DNA from: Liopterus haemorrhoidalis
Lineage: Eukaryota > Arthropoda > Insecta > Coleoptera > Dytiscidae
Assembly (NCBI GenBank): GCA_963971575.1
Contig: OZ020625.1
Coordinates: 14,547,646-14,611,645 of the forward strand
Reading direction: 5' to 3'
Length of the DNA: 64,000 bases
Part shown: piece by piece, positions 1 to 9,320 of the stretch
Layout: the number at the start of each line of letters is the position of its first letter
Position numbering within the stretch: the first letter of the stretch is position 1
Notes under the pieces: model-generated
What the model was told of the DNA's origin: nothing
Seen by the model: only the letters and a program-made list of their open reading frames with translations
Databases searched by the model: none
Made by a program: the position numbers and the translations under genes

Positions 1-2156
1 GTGCTGAAGAAGGCCTCTTTTGGTGGTAGATGTATATCATCAAGCTTTTCCCAAGAGTCCAAGTATTCATATGGGAATATACCCTTCCTAGTGAGTAACT
101 TGAACTTTTCATCCGAATTACAAAACGATCTTGTTATCGGCTTCTCAAAATCCTTCAGATACGAAGATAACTTATCCAAACTGCTTGCCATAAAACGAAA
201 TGAATCAATGAAGCGAAATTGTACTTTGGTACCCTCTACATATTTAGTAAAGGAAATGTAGCGTTCCTTATTTATCGGAAGCAAATTAACATGGCCAGGT
301 ATTCCTGTTGCAATATTTTTTATTATGAAATGGGCGTCGTAACCGGTCAAGTTATGGAAAACAACTGGAATTACCCTCGAGGTATGAAACTTCAGGTTAC
401 ATATTTGATGACTAGAACCTCGGTATATCGATGTTATATGACAGTGGTCACGTGTGATAATATCTCCATCTTTAAATATCCCACCACAAATATGACATAC
501 CGTAGCACTAGCAAACTGAGTTTCTTCTTCATGCGTTAATTTCATAGGTAATGTTGTTTTCATTATTTTATCAACCTTTCGAGCCAGGTGGTTTAATTGG
601 TTGATGAACCAGTCGATACAGTCTTTACCACGATATGCCTGAAATGTTGATAGAGTTTCATCATATGAACACTTTAAGTAGTAGCCAATGCTGAATGGTA
701 TATGTTTATGAGTATATGTAGTATTTAGTCCATGTTTATCATCAATTTTCTCTACAATTGACTCGATGTCTGCATACAACACAAACGGTACTTGGAGTTT
801 ATATTTAAAATTCTTAAATTTTAGAATTTTATGTTCCTCATCTGGAACTTCAAGTCTGCATTTATTTGCTTCAATACAATATATCACATGTTTTTTTAAT
901 AATGTTTCTGTACTAAAATAATTGAGACATCTATCACATAAAAACGGTTTATGAGTCTTAGAAACTTGTCTACGTAAGAGTCTGGATAAATTTTTAATCC
1001 ACATAAAGTGATAATTTTCAGGGGCTCTGATGTGATTCACTGTCTGTTGATCCTGGTTATATTCAATCATTTCATCTTCTTCTTCCTGCTCACCATTAGA
1101 ACACATCATCAGAAGGTGGATTGCATTCATATTATTATTGAATTTAGTGCTGAGCTTAACCGGAACTACTTCATGTTTTCTTCCAATTTTTTCAAGGGTG
1201 TATACATTTATAACCAAATTGTTCATATCTTCAAATTTTGATATATCTTTTATTTTAATTGGAAAATCAATTCCATCATATTGTAATACATCTTCAAAAT
1301 GTGGATAGGAAGAAACACGATCTGAGTTTTTGTGAATGGGGTATAGAGCTGACATTATAGCCCACAAAAAGCAATAATTGTCATTATTTTTAATATTTAT
1401 GATTGCCTTTAAAATTTTAATATCTTGAGGCAATTCAATATATGCGCTGGCTGCGATAGGTACATTGTTATTTATGTTCACTTTTAGATGCAGAATATTG
1501 TATAAACCCCATCCAGAATCTTTTTCTTGAAAATTCTCTAGTTTATTTTGTAATTTTTCTTTAACATGTTCATCAAACCAGGCAGCAATATCAGTTCCGT
1601 TATCAATTTCAATGTTCTTAACGTTAAAAGTTTTTATTTCAACGTTTCCCGTTGTGGGAAGAATAAATTCTGCACTGAAGACAGTGTTAACTTTTAAGAT
1701 TGAAGTTTTCAAAGCATTTCTGATTCTGTTTATAAAAATCTTCTTACTTTTTTCAAAGAATATTTTTGGATCTTTGTACCCGGGTTTGTTGATTATTGCT
1801 CCAGTTTTAATTCGATTCTTGAAAACTGACTTTATATCCACCCATGTTAGATTATTTTGTATTCGTTTGCGTTTAAGTCCTGCTCCTATCTTCAACTGAT
1901 TATTTTTTAAATTTTTTAATTTTTCACGGTAATACTTTAAAATAATGAGATTTGCTTCCAATTTATGTATATTTTCTTTTTCACAACTCCTGTTATGATT
2001 TTTAGATGTTTGAATGACTTTTTGAACTGTTAAAATTATTTTATTCAGATGTTTACACCAAATTTTAGCTTCATCGTTTCTTTTAATCAATGTCAAAGCA
2101 TTCCTTATATTTTTAATAACTTCATCAGTAGTATTGTTAATTATGTCAGAATTCAT
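1..2156 (-). CDS. Virus-like family B DNA polymerase, N-terminal part (cut by window edge)
   Basis: Open from an ATG at 2154-2156 to the window edge, about 718 codons, no stop or frameshift seen. The N-terminal ~280 residues are Lys/Asn-rich. A conserved block follows (NIKNNDNYCFLWAI, about 1360-1400). Next is the 3'-5' exonuclease: Exo I YADIES at 761-778 and Exo II FHNLTGYDAHF near 328-359. Between them lies a Cys/His block (CHIC, DHCH, YRGSSHQICN) of the endonuclease VII-like kind found in these polymerases. After Exo II comes a segment with FIDSFRFMASSLDKL and FPYEYLDSWEKLD. This pattern is that of protein-primed viral or Maverick/Polinton/adintovirus-type PolB genes integrated in arthropod genomes. 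The polymerase palm lies beyond the edge, so catalytic completeness cannot be judged. It would replicate a linear DNA element. A 106-codon gene lies 71 bp upstream on the same strand. Confidence 0.85.
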   Translation of the reverse strand, partial: MNSDIINNTTDEVIKNIRNALTLIKRNDEAKIWCKHLNKIILTVQKVIQTSKNHNRSCEKENIHKLEANLIILKYYREKLKNLKNNQLKIGAGLKRKRIQNNLTWVDIKSVFKNRIKTGAIINKPGYKDPKIFFEKSKKIFINRIRNALKTSILKVNTVFSAEFILPTTGNVEIKTFNVKNIEIDNGTDIAAWFDEHVKEKLQNKLENFQEKDSGWGLYNILHLKVNINNNVPIAASAYIELPQDIKILKAIINIKNNDNYCFLWAIMSALYPIHKNSDRVSSYPHFEDVLQYDGIDFPIKIKDISKFEDMNNLVINVYTLEKIGRKHEVVPVKLSTKFNNNMNAIHLLMMCSNGEQEEEDEMIEYNQDQQTVNHIRAPENYHFMWIKNLSRLLRRQVSKTHKPFLCDRCLNYFSTETLLKKHVIYCIEANKCRLEVPDEEHKILKFKNFKYKLQVPFVLYADIESIVEKIDDKHGLNTTYTHKHIPFSIGYYLKCSYDETLSTFQAYRGKDCIDWFINQLNHLARKVDKIMKTTLPMKLTHEEETQFASATVCHICGGIFKDGDIITRDHCHITSIYRGSSHQICNLKFHTSRVIPVVFHNLTGYDAHFIIKNIATGIPGHVNLLPINKERYISFTKYVEGTKVQFRFIDSFRFMASSLDKLSSYLKDFEKPITRSFCNSDEKFKLLTRKGIFPYEYLDSWEKLDDIHLPPKEAFFS

Positions 2157-2227
2157 ATTATATATTTTAATTTTGCTATAATTAATCACCTTTTATTTAA
2201 GAAATATTATTATTTTTATTTTATCTA

Positions 2228-2548
2228 TTATTCAAAACTGAATTCGATTTCGACACTATTTGATTTATTGCTACCAGTCTTTTCACCGTGAGATATTAAA
2301 TATGCGCATCCTCTTCTAGCCGCTTCGTTGGCTTGCTCTAATTGCTCGTCCTCAATGGTATTGTATCGTGACCCGAGAAATATCACAGATTCCTCCAATT
2401 CAACTAGCAACCTTTGGCCGTATCTTGTATTCACTCTTCTTAATACTATTATTTTATATTTTTGATTTACAACTAAATTATTTAACGGTAAAGTTGGTTT
2501 AGAATACCCAACTTTATTAAATGCTGTTGCGAGATTATTTGCAGACAT
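2228..2548 (-). CDS. Small conserved-looking gene upstream of PolB (possible OB-fold ssDNA-binding protein)
   Basis: 106 codons from ATG 2546-2548. The frame stays open a little further upstream, to a GTG, but this is the first ATG and it sits about 55 bp below a TATA box. The core, residues ~25-65, is beta-rich with a KYKII..RRVNTRYGQRLLVELE..VIFL pattern, resembling an OB-fold strand pair. The tail is acidic. No catalytic motif. Its position just upstream of a DNA polymerase suggests a replication accessory role, such as single-strand binding; this is inference from fold-like pattern and context, and I do not recognise a named family. No stops or frameshifts, so it looks recently functional. 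Confidence 0.6.
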   Translation of the reverse strand: MSANNLATAFNKVGYSKPTLPLNNLVVNQKYKIIVLRRVNTRYGQRLLVELEESVIFLGSRYNTIEDEQLEQANEAARRGCAYLISHGEKTGSNKSNSVEIEFSFE

Positions 2549-2601
2549 GGCTCTAATATACAATTGGCGCACGAAACTGTTTTCGTTTCGGATTGGATCC
2601 G

Positions 2602-2609
2602 TATTTATA
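2602..2609 (-). promoter_or_regulatory. TATA box for the small gene/PolB arm
   Basis: Reads TATAAATA on the minus strand, about 55 bp upstream of the ATG at 2548. That leaves room for a start site about 30 bp downstream and a short leader. It mirrors the TATA boxes on the plus strand, giving a divergent promoter region. Confidence 0.6.
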
Positions 2610-2649
2610 CTCTAAATCGGGAAAAGTGAAAGTTCTAGAAATCCTTGAT

Positions 2650-2968
2650 GAAATCAGGTCATTTGAAAATTGTAACTATTGTAAAAATTAAAATGTAAAA
2701 ATGTTAAGTGGACTAGTATAAATGAACGCTGATTTAACGGTAGGTTCAAAGTGAAATCAGGTCATTTGAAAGTTGTAACTGTTGTAAAAATTAAAATGTA
2801 AAAATTAAAATGTAAAAATATTATGTCGACTAGTATAAATGAACGCTGATTTAACGGTAGTTTCAAAGTGAAATCAGGTCATTTGAAAGTTGTAACTGTT
2901 GTAAAAATTAAATTGTAAAAATGTTATGTTGACTAGTATAAATGAACGCTGATTGAACGGTAGTTTCA
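2650..2968 (+). repeat. Three tandem promoter-like repeats, each with a TATA box
   Basis: Copies at about 2650-2752, 2753-2869 and 2870-2968. Each opens with GAAATCAGGTCATTTGAAA and contains ACTAGTATAAATGAACGCTG then AACGGTAG. The second copy carries an extra ~14-bp internal duplication (ATTAAAATGTAAAA). TATAAA falls at 2717, 2834 and 2937. Because each unit includes the TATA box and downstream sequence, this is a triplicated core promoter rather than a plain minisatellite. It lies between the divergent minus- and plus-strand genes. Confidence 0.8.
2937..2942 (+). promoter_or_regulatory. Proximal TATA box for the plus-strand arm
   Basis: TATAAA in the third repeat copy, 68 bp upstream of the ATG at 3005. 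A start site near 2968 would give a ~37-nt leader. The two upstream copies of the same box could act as alternatives. Confidence 0.55.
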
Positions 2969-3004
2969 TATTCGAACTCAAGTTTCAATTCACGAGTTTC
3001 AAGA

Positions 3005-3286
3005 ATGTACAAACAAAACAATTTCAATCATAATTTTGTAACGTGCCCGTTCAATCCTGCACATCGTGTGTTAAAACACAGATTCAGTGTCCACGTGTTA
3101 AAGGTGCACCCTGAATCGGTCAAAAATTTTTTTAAAAACTCGGAAGAGTTGAAAATTCTGGGACCCACATCTGGACTGCAAGCCGAAAATCTCCCAGGGC
3201 CTACATCTCTAACGATTGGATCTAGACTGCAGGCCGAAAATCTCCCAACGGTATCAATCCCAGCAGATTGTGAGAGTTGGGAGTAA
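3005..3286 (+). CDS. Zinc-finger-like ORF (degenerate CHHC type) of the virus-like cassette
   Basis: 93 codons. Residues ~13-37 read CPFNPAHRVLKHRFSVHVLK followed by VHP. This matches the start of a U11-48K-type CHHC finger (C-x5-H-x9-H-x3-C), but the fourth ligand position is Val, with a His directly after it. Either the site has lost its last Cys or an alternative C-H-H-H set is used. The C-terminal half contains two copies of a LQAENLP motif, produced by DNA-level duplication. The ORF ends at TAA, after which a diverged second copy of its 3' half follows, so the gene may be truncated by this rearrangement. The function is unknown; CHHC fingers generally bind RNA. Confidence 0.55.
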   Translation: MYKQNNFNHNFVTCPFNPAHRVLKHRFSVHVLKVHPESVKNFFKNSEELKILGPTSGLQAENLPGPTSLTIGSRLQAENLPTVSIPADCESWE

Positions 3287-3535
3287 ATACATCGGTAAAT
3301 CGGTGAATCTATCAAAAAAGTTTTTTTAAAAAACGCGGAAGAATTGAAAATTCTGGGACCCACATCTGGACTGCAAGCCGAAAATCTTCTAGGGCCTACA
3401 TCAAGATCTGGATTGTAAGCCGAAAATCAAGATCTGGACTGCAAGCCGAAAATCTCCCAGGGCCTACATCAAGATCTGGACTGCAAGCTGAAAATCTCCC
3501 AACGCCATCACTCCCAGCAGATTGTGAGAGGATCT
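3128..3535 (+). repeat. Internal duplication of the zinc-finger ORF 3' half
   Basis: The segment around 3128-3290 (GAAAATTCTGGGACCCACAT, CTGCAAGCCGAAAATCTCCC, CCCAGCAGATTGTGAGAG) recurs at about 3318-3530. The second copy contains further short tandem copies of a ~36-bp AAGATCTGGACTGCAAGCCG unit. Only the first copy is in an open frame. Confidence 0.75.
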
Positions 3536-3584
3536 TCTAAGCAAAAATTTCTCTCAACACAATACATTCCAGTAAGTACATACC

Positions 3585-4235
3585 ATGTCTTTGTACGAAC
3601 AGGCAAAATTAAAAGTACGTGAAGTGTATCAGGAGCATTGGGACATTGTGAAACAAGAACTTCCCAAAACAATCTACAGAGATCTAACTTTAGATTGGTG
3701 GTTAAATAATAAAAAAATAAAACCAAAACAAAATTTAGTAGAAGAATATGATCTCTGTCCTGAGCATTATCGCGATGAATACGCACCATTCCCACCTGAA
3801 ACATTTATCAAAAGTATGCAGCTTAATTTAGAAAATTTACCTAATTCTCTCACTGAAGTTTTTTCGTTCCACATTCGATATTCCCGATATGAAAAATGTT
3901 CACGTCGTGGAAGATCTACTTTAATGTGTGCTCGATGTTACGACAAACATTCTTTTGCGGTTGGCGATCAATACTGGCATCGCACATGTCATGATCTTAT
4001 AAAAAATCCTTCTTGTTTCGTACAAAATGTGGTATGGAAAAAAGAAAACTGGTGTGGATTATGTTTAACAACACCTTTATTTGATTATCTATACACCAAG
4101 GATTTATGCCATGGTGTATGGATGTATCATGAAGATGGGTTTTCAGATAACGAATCGGATTCAGAATCCGAGGAGCGAAATACCACTGTTCGTCGTCGTA
4201 GATTAATTTTAAAAGAACTGTGTAGTATGAAATAA
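3585..4235 (+). CDS. Hypothetical 216-residue Cys/His-rich protein of the virus-like cassette
   Basis: Starts at ATG 3585, 216 codons, intact. It opens with a charged helical segment (YEQAKLKVREVYQEHW), then a Trp-containing stretch. The centre, residues ~105-165, has repeated Cys and His (MCARCYDKH, WHRTCHD, PSCF, WCGLC) in spacings that could hold two zinc ions. The last ~35 residues are an acidic Ser/Asp/Glu run followed by a basic RRRR tail, typical of nuclear proteins. I do not recognise the family. It is the second gene of the plus-strand arm and ends about 120 bp before the long palindrome. It could be a regulatory or DNA-binding protein of the same element; this rests on position only. 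Confidence 0.6.
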   Translation: MSLYEQAKLKVREVYQEHWDIVKQELPKTIYRDLTLDWWLNNKKIKPKQNLVEEYDLCPEHYRDEYAPFPPETFIKSMQLNLENLPNSLTEVFSFHIRYSRYEKCSRRGRSTLMCARCYDKHSFAVGDQYWHRTCHDLIKNPSCFVQNVVWKKENWCGLCLTTPLFDYLYTKDLCHGVWMYHEDGFSDNESDSESEERNTTVRRRRLILKELCSMK

Positions 4236-4357
4236 AACGTACACTGTAAAAATTATTATTTTGCAATGCATGTTTCATTTAAAGAGACACACTTCTTTTA
4301 AAATTAATCTACGACAACTAACAGTTCTTGTTACTAAAGTAATTTTTTAAAACTTCT

Positions 4358-4632
4358 TTGCTTTATTTAGTTTTCCTCGATAGGTAATGAATAGACCCCC
4401 CCTCTGACACAATTTTATTTAATTTCACTAAATTTTCCGGTCAAATTTAGTTGAAACTTCACCCAAGAAAAAAGTTGAATTCCTTAAGTCTATGACAACT
4501 AACAGTAGGAATTCAACTATTTTCTTGGGTGAAGTTTCAACTAAATTTAACCGGAAAATTTAGTGAAATTAAATAAAATTGTGTCAGAGGGGGGGCTATT
4601 CATTAGTTATCGAGGTAAACTGCACAAAGCAA
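4358..4632. repeat. 275-bp near-perfect palindrome (hairpin) after the plus-strand genes
   Basis: Left arm 4358-4484, right arm 4507-4632, about 126 bp each with few mismatches, separated by a 22-nt loop (4485-4506). The arms include CACCCAAGAAAA and its complement, AAATTTTCCGG, and a C7/G7 tract. The loop sequence TATGACAACTAACAGT repeats the sequence just outside the left arm (TACGACAACTAACAGT, about 4311-4326). A 34-nt poly-T run (4642-4675) follows. It may be a terminal hairpin of the virus-like element or an inserted fold-back MITE; no clear target duplication was found. Confidence 0.85.
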
Positions 4633-4639
4633 TTTTTTT

Positions 4640-4680
<41 letters not shown>

Positions 4681-5506
4681 TTTTTTATTATAATTTTAGT
4701 TTAAATTATTTTTTAATTATTTTACAGTACACGTTCAAAGAGAGACAGTTTATTAATTAAAAATTGTGTGAGTACGGCTCTGTATAGTGAACGCTAGTAT
4801 CTAGGTCAAGTCGCTGTATGCGGCGAACTCAAGCAGTACCGGTTACCGTACGTCCGTTTGCTGCACTAAGAGACATTTTCCCCGATAGACTTTGCTCCCA
4901 GGTATTAAGTTCTTAAAAACAGTTGAATTCTATACCGATTTTTGTTTTTTCTAACTAAGTATACAAAGTATTTTTAGTTGTATTTGTTAGTTTCTTTTAA
5001 CATATATTTTTCATGTATTTTATTGTAAGTTATTGTAAGAAATATATGTGTATATGTAAATAAATACTTTTATTTCATATTAATGTAGTAATTTTTATTT
5101 CATATTAATGATATAGGGTAAAAATACATGAGGGTTTTTATTACAAAATAGATTCTGTGTTAAAATAACTATGTACTTACAAGGGTCTGTTATTCTTAAT
5201 TCTTTTCTTCGATATAATTTAAACAAAACATAGGATCACTGTTTTGTAAAACCACTTAAACACTTATAACTTTAAACATAGCTACAAATGCAGTCGCCTT
5301 TATAGCAAAGAATAATAGAAAGTGAATAGGAACGGAACGGAAAGTAGGTTAATTGATATTTAGAAATCGAAAGGGTATTTTATACTTCAATAAGATTTTT
5401 TATTTATATGTAACACATTTGCAAAATTGTTTTAACATACGTAACGTGAAAGGATTATAAAGGAAAAACATTTACATTTTTATTAAATATTTATTAATTA
5501 TTTTGA
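4633..5506. other. Non-coding AT-rich stretch with poly-T
   Basis: Poly-T at 4642-4675, then AT-rich sequence with no convincing ORF or terminal repeat. Nothing further recognised. Confidence 0.6.
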
Positions 5507-5905
5507 TCATAAATACTCATACATAAAATGTTTAAGATGAAAATCGTCTTTTTCTGGAAAAATTTTGAATGCTTCGGCCCACGTTGGTATATCTGTTTCA
5601 TAACCAATCCCTCCAATACTTCTTTCCAGGTTATCTTTCGAGCATAAAAAAGTTCGAATCAAAGAATATTTTCCGATGACAAACCTGGCAATTACAGGTG
5701 GATCGAATGGCTCATATAATATGAGAGATATTATTTCACCAACATTTTCCTCAAAGTTTAGATATAAATTTTCAGTTATCTGATTATTTTGCAGATCCGT
5801 TAAATAAAATAGATTTGATTGAAAACACTGCAGATTCAATTTAGGTACTAAATCCTGAGCTAGTTTATGAACATGATACTCATTCACGAGTTTTACATAA
5901 AACAT
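5507..5905 (-). CDS. Hypothetical 132-residue protein
   Basis: ATG at 5903-5905, 132 codons, no interruption. The composition is balanced and slightly acidic, with Phe/Tyr-rich stretches and a compact look (EIISLILYEPFDPPVIARFV, then IPTWAEAFKIFPEKDDFHLK). No signal peptide, membrane segment or recognisable motif. It sits 0.9 kb beyond the palindrome, pointing back toward it. Its codon-like composition in an AT-rich setting suggests a real gene. Whether it belongs to the virus-like element or is a separate remnant is unknown. Confidence 0.4.
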   Translation of the reverse strand: MFYVKLVNEYHVHKLAQDLVPKLNLQCFQSNLFYLTDLQNNQITENLYLNFEENVGEIISLILYEPFDPPVIARFVIGKYSLIRTFLCSKDNLERSIGGIGYETDIPTWAEAFKIFPEKDDFHLKHFMYEYL

Positions 5906-6173
5906 GATTGTGATGTATGTGCGCGTGTGTGTGTGATATTCTCAAGACTGTGCATATTTCTTTCAAAAGTATTCATTATAAAGTTTTTCCCAACGAGGTC
6001 GCAATGTAGGCCACAAACTATGTTTTATTTAATGACCCTTTTTCAGATCATTAGATTAATATCATGTTGACAAGGTTACAATGTAATGTAATATAAATGT
6101 TACCTTCTAACTTAATTATTTTTTTATCTAAAGTAATAGTAAATATGACCTCACATTCTAACGACAATAACAT

Positions 6174-6262
6174 GTCTAGGCTAGGGGCGGGGTGTGAAAG
6201 TGTCTAGGCTAGGGGCGGGGTGTGAAATTAGGGTTGGGGCGGGGTGTGAAATTAAGGTTGCA
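6174..6262 (+). repeat. GC-rich short tandem repeat
   Basis: Two copies of TCTAGGCTAGGGGCGGGGTG followed by TGAAA, then partial copies of GGGGCGGGGTGTGAAATTA. The G-richness stands out against AT-rich flanks. No coding role seen. Confidence 0.7.
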
Positions 6263-6419
6263 ACTCGCCTCGGGCTAAACACGCAACGTCTGAAAAATAT
6301 GACCTTCTTGAAAACACCTGGCGATGTGACCAGAAAGTAAAATGTGGAGGGGGATGGGACGAGAAAGTAAAATGTGGAAGTAAAGTGTCTATGTGGCCTT
6401 GAAATGAGGCAGAACGATC

Positions 6420-6548
6420 ATTGCTATACTACTTAGATACAGATACAGATACATATTTTAAAATGTACCTAGATACAGTAACTAGATACTTGCACAGTAT
6501 CTAGATACTGTATCTAGATACAAATACCTAGATACATTACAACACTGC
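6420..6548. repeat. TATCTAGATAC-rich short repeat, possible hAT MITE
   Basis: Repeated AGATACAGATAC and TATCTAGATAC motifs, many palindromic. The right side ends CATTACAACACTG, which read in reverse starts CAGTGTTGTAATG, a hAT-like terminus. The left end is only loosely similar (CATTGCTATAC) and no 8-bp duplication was found. Confidence 0.35.
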
Positions 6549-7021
6549 TTATAACATACATTTTTGGCACATAGGTGTCTTTTTTAGATATCTCGAAAAT
6601 ATTTTTGACAGTTCTTTTAATTTCCCCCTAAAGGGTTAAAAGGGGTGAAATGTGATTACAATGATACTCTAAATATCTTTGGGTGAATCTACATTCGGAC
6701 TTAGCTATACATCCCGTCGTATTCCTGTATTTGTTGAGTCATAACATTTATTTTTGGCTGATGGTTGTCTTTTTAAAAATTCTCGAAATGGTTTTGCCAA
6801 TTTTTTAAAATTGCATCCCTAAGTTCTGAGTGATTTGTATTCGTATTTCATGTGTTTGTATATGTCTATAAAATTTATTTTTTGCGCATAGGTGTCTTTT
6901 TAAAATATCGACTAGATTTTTTGTTACAAAGGTTACCCATACACAAGTTTAAAAACAAACTGCGGATTTTATGCCAATGAGACCATCAATATACCCTAGC
7001 GAAGCACGGGTTTTCAGCTAG
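6549..7021 (+). mobile_element. Helitron-like 3' end
   Basis: Ends with an imperfect hairpin CCCTAGCGAAGCACGGG, a short spacer and CTAG followed by T, the Helitron 3' pattern (hairpin, then CTRR, inserted before T). The upstream sequence has related sub-blocks beginning TTATAACAT and TTTTTGGC..ATAGGTGTC. A similar fragment occurs near 18110-18195. No Rep/helicase coding was found. Confidence 0.4.
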
Positions 7022-8167
7022 TCGTTCATATATTTCTAACCCCGTCCTCATTTGAAGTATTTCAACTCAACTAAATTGTGTGTCTGGGTATGAACATGTA
7101 GAAAGATTGGGCGCGTCCAGCGCCCTAAACAGTTTAGTACGTTCACTACGTTTACCTTCTGAACGTTACCGTTGACAGTCAACAGTTTACTAAACATCTT
7201 AACGTAAAAATTTTACGTTTAGTTATGTTGACTTGTATACCTAACCTAAATTTTTAGCGGAAAATTTATACAAAATACAAGTTAAATAGCACTGGAGCTA
7301 ACAAATTGATTAATTCTGCCACTTGACAGTCTAAAATAGTTTTTATCTATTAGAAATGGATCTCTAAATATGTTTTAAGGTTATGTTCTCAAACTGTAAA
7401 ACACTCGCGTTGAAACTAATCGGTAATCGTTCAGACATTCACCAAATTGTTTAGTCAACGTACGGTTTTTTAACGTTTAGACTCAACGGTTTAGGCTAGA
7501 GTTACACTGTATCCGTGCGTGCGGTAACGAGCGTTTACAATGAACGTTCTTGACCTGATCCGGAGATGGGTGGTTTCAGTACATACGTGCGACTTCCGTG
7601 TGGTTTCATTCAAAAAACTATTTTATTTTAAATATCTGTTACTGAACAGCAAAAGCATATAATACAACATTATTTATAGTAATAAAACAAATTACGGGGT
7701 TATCTTGAAACATCTCCATTATTGTTAACAGCAAAAACGTGTATGGCACAAATTGTTTAGAATAAAAAAACAAAAATTATTGTCCGAAGTACTTTTTCAT
7801 CTGGATGAATAATAATTTTTACTTGAATCTCGGAAAAAACAGACAGACAGAAATTAATTTTTTGTTGATTTTTTCGTACAGAAACAAACCTATTTGTTTC
7901 TGTAGAACTTCAAAGAAATGAAGAAAAGAAAATAAATAAATAAATAGATAAATAACGAAATAAAAAAATCCCCATTGCTATGCAGCAGCATAATAACAAT
8001 TCTATTCTTCTTCTAATTTTGTAAAAAAAAGTCTTTGGATTAAAACTCATATTTTTGACCTGCTGGACGCATTGTTTCCGTACTTATAAACTGGCGTTTA
8101 GTTACGTATGCTGTTGTCGGCCCTTGTTGACATCGTTTAATGGACAAGTAGCATCATTAACAGTGCC
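7022..8167. other. Non-coding AT-rich stretch
   Basis: No convincing ORF. Several GTTTA/AACGTT-type short inverted motifs near 7130-7500 suggest decayed repeats, but no boundaries could be set. Confidence 0.5.
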
Positions 8168-8428
8168 CAGTTGCGCACCCAGGGAGGGGGCCCGGGGGCC
8201 TGGTTCCCCCCCCCCCCTAAGAAGGAAGGAAATAAAAATAAAAACAAACACTCGAGAAAATTTTAAAAATAGAGATAAGGGCCTTTTCTTTAGGTTCTCA
8301 CTTGTATTTTAGAAGTGAGGAACTTTTTTTAGGTCATCACTTGAAATTTAGAAGTGTGAACCTTCTTATGCATAATTTAAATCATTTTGTCTTCCCCCCC
8401 CCAACAAAAAATCCTGGGTGTGCCACTG
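8168..8428. mobile_element. hAT-type MITE with 8-bp target duplication
   Basis: 261 bp. Termini CAGTTGCGCACCCAGG and CCTGGGTGTGCCACTG are inverted repeats (consensus CAGTGGCGCACCCAGG). Flanked by ACAGTGCC (8160-8167) and CCAGTGCC (8429-8436), a 7/8 match. A second copy lies at 11942-12158. Internal sequence is shared: CTAAGAAGGAAGGAAAT, and pairs of TTAGAAGTGAGGA. Confidence 0.85.
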
Positions 8429-9320
8429 CCAGTGCCTGTTTACCTAAATTTCCTCATCAAAAAGTAGCCTAGTTTATAATAAATGTTCCTGTAGATGCTT
8501 GGGGGAATAATATATCTACTAAAACATATCACTTATGCAGACTATACGTTGAAACGCAAATTCATAACAAAATAGTTAAATTTATTCTGCCAATAAGTAG
8601 TTGTAAATGTCGGTAATTCGCAACATTAAAGAAATTTTATTAATAAGTATCAAAAAGTATCAACAAAGTATCAGAAAACTGATTGTCATTTTCTTGTATA
8701 AATAATAAATAATGTTTCAAAGATTCCTGTTATTCATCGGCGTAAGTTTCAAGTGCCAATAAGCGTTCTACGTGCCCGGGTATAATTGAAAGTAAAGCAA
8801 TATTTACACTCGCTGATCGGCGCAAGTTATCTAGCGCTTTTAGGCGCCGGTAACAATCTTTCTACGTGTTCGTACCCTCAGTTTGCATGCTCTGGTTTGT
8901 AGGAACATCACGACACATTTAACTATCGCTTCATAGTCGTTCGTTTTTCTACTGCAATGGAAATCCGTATCCGTGTCTGTATCTGCGGATCAGGATGCAC
9001 ATAATCCGTATCGGTATCCGCGGATCTGGCTTTTATGTGATCCGGTACATCACTCGAAATTATTACAAGTCTTTCGCGAAATAACGACTAAGCCACCTTT
9101 CGTACATGTTATTGATTCTGGTGTTATGAAAAAATTGTTCCGCGACTTGGAAAAGATTAGGAACCACTGATCTTAGTATTAAGTAAGATTTGTACAAAAA
9201 CTGATTCAGAAAACCGGTTACCGAATTCCAGTATTTCAAACAAACAGCTTTTAGAATTATTTCCAAAAAAATAAATAAATAAATTAAATCAGTAAAAAAA
9301 TACGTTTGCCAATATTTTCA
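8429..9320. other. Non-coding stretch with a decayed hAT right end
   Basis: No gene. Near 9155-9169 the sequence reads GATTAGGAACCACTG, the common right terminus of hAT elements of the CAGTGGTTCCTAATC type. A run of CGTATCC/GGATCC-like short motifs precedes it (8960-9035). No left end or target duplication was identified. Confidence 0.4.

Noticed and set aside
4563..4760. 65-codon ORF with poly-Phe
   Set aside because: Translation of the palindrome arm and the poly-T run.
8055..8312. 85-codon ORF
   Set aside because: Runs through the left end of a hAT MITE with defined target duplication; not conserved coding.
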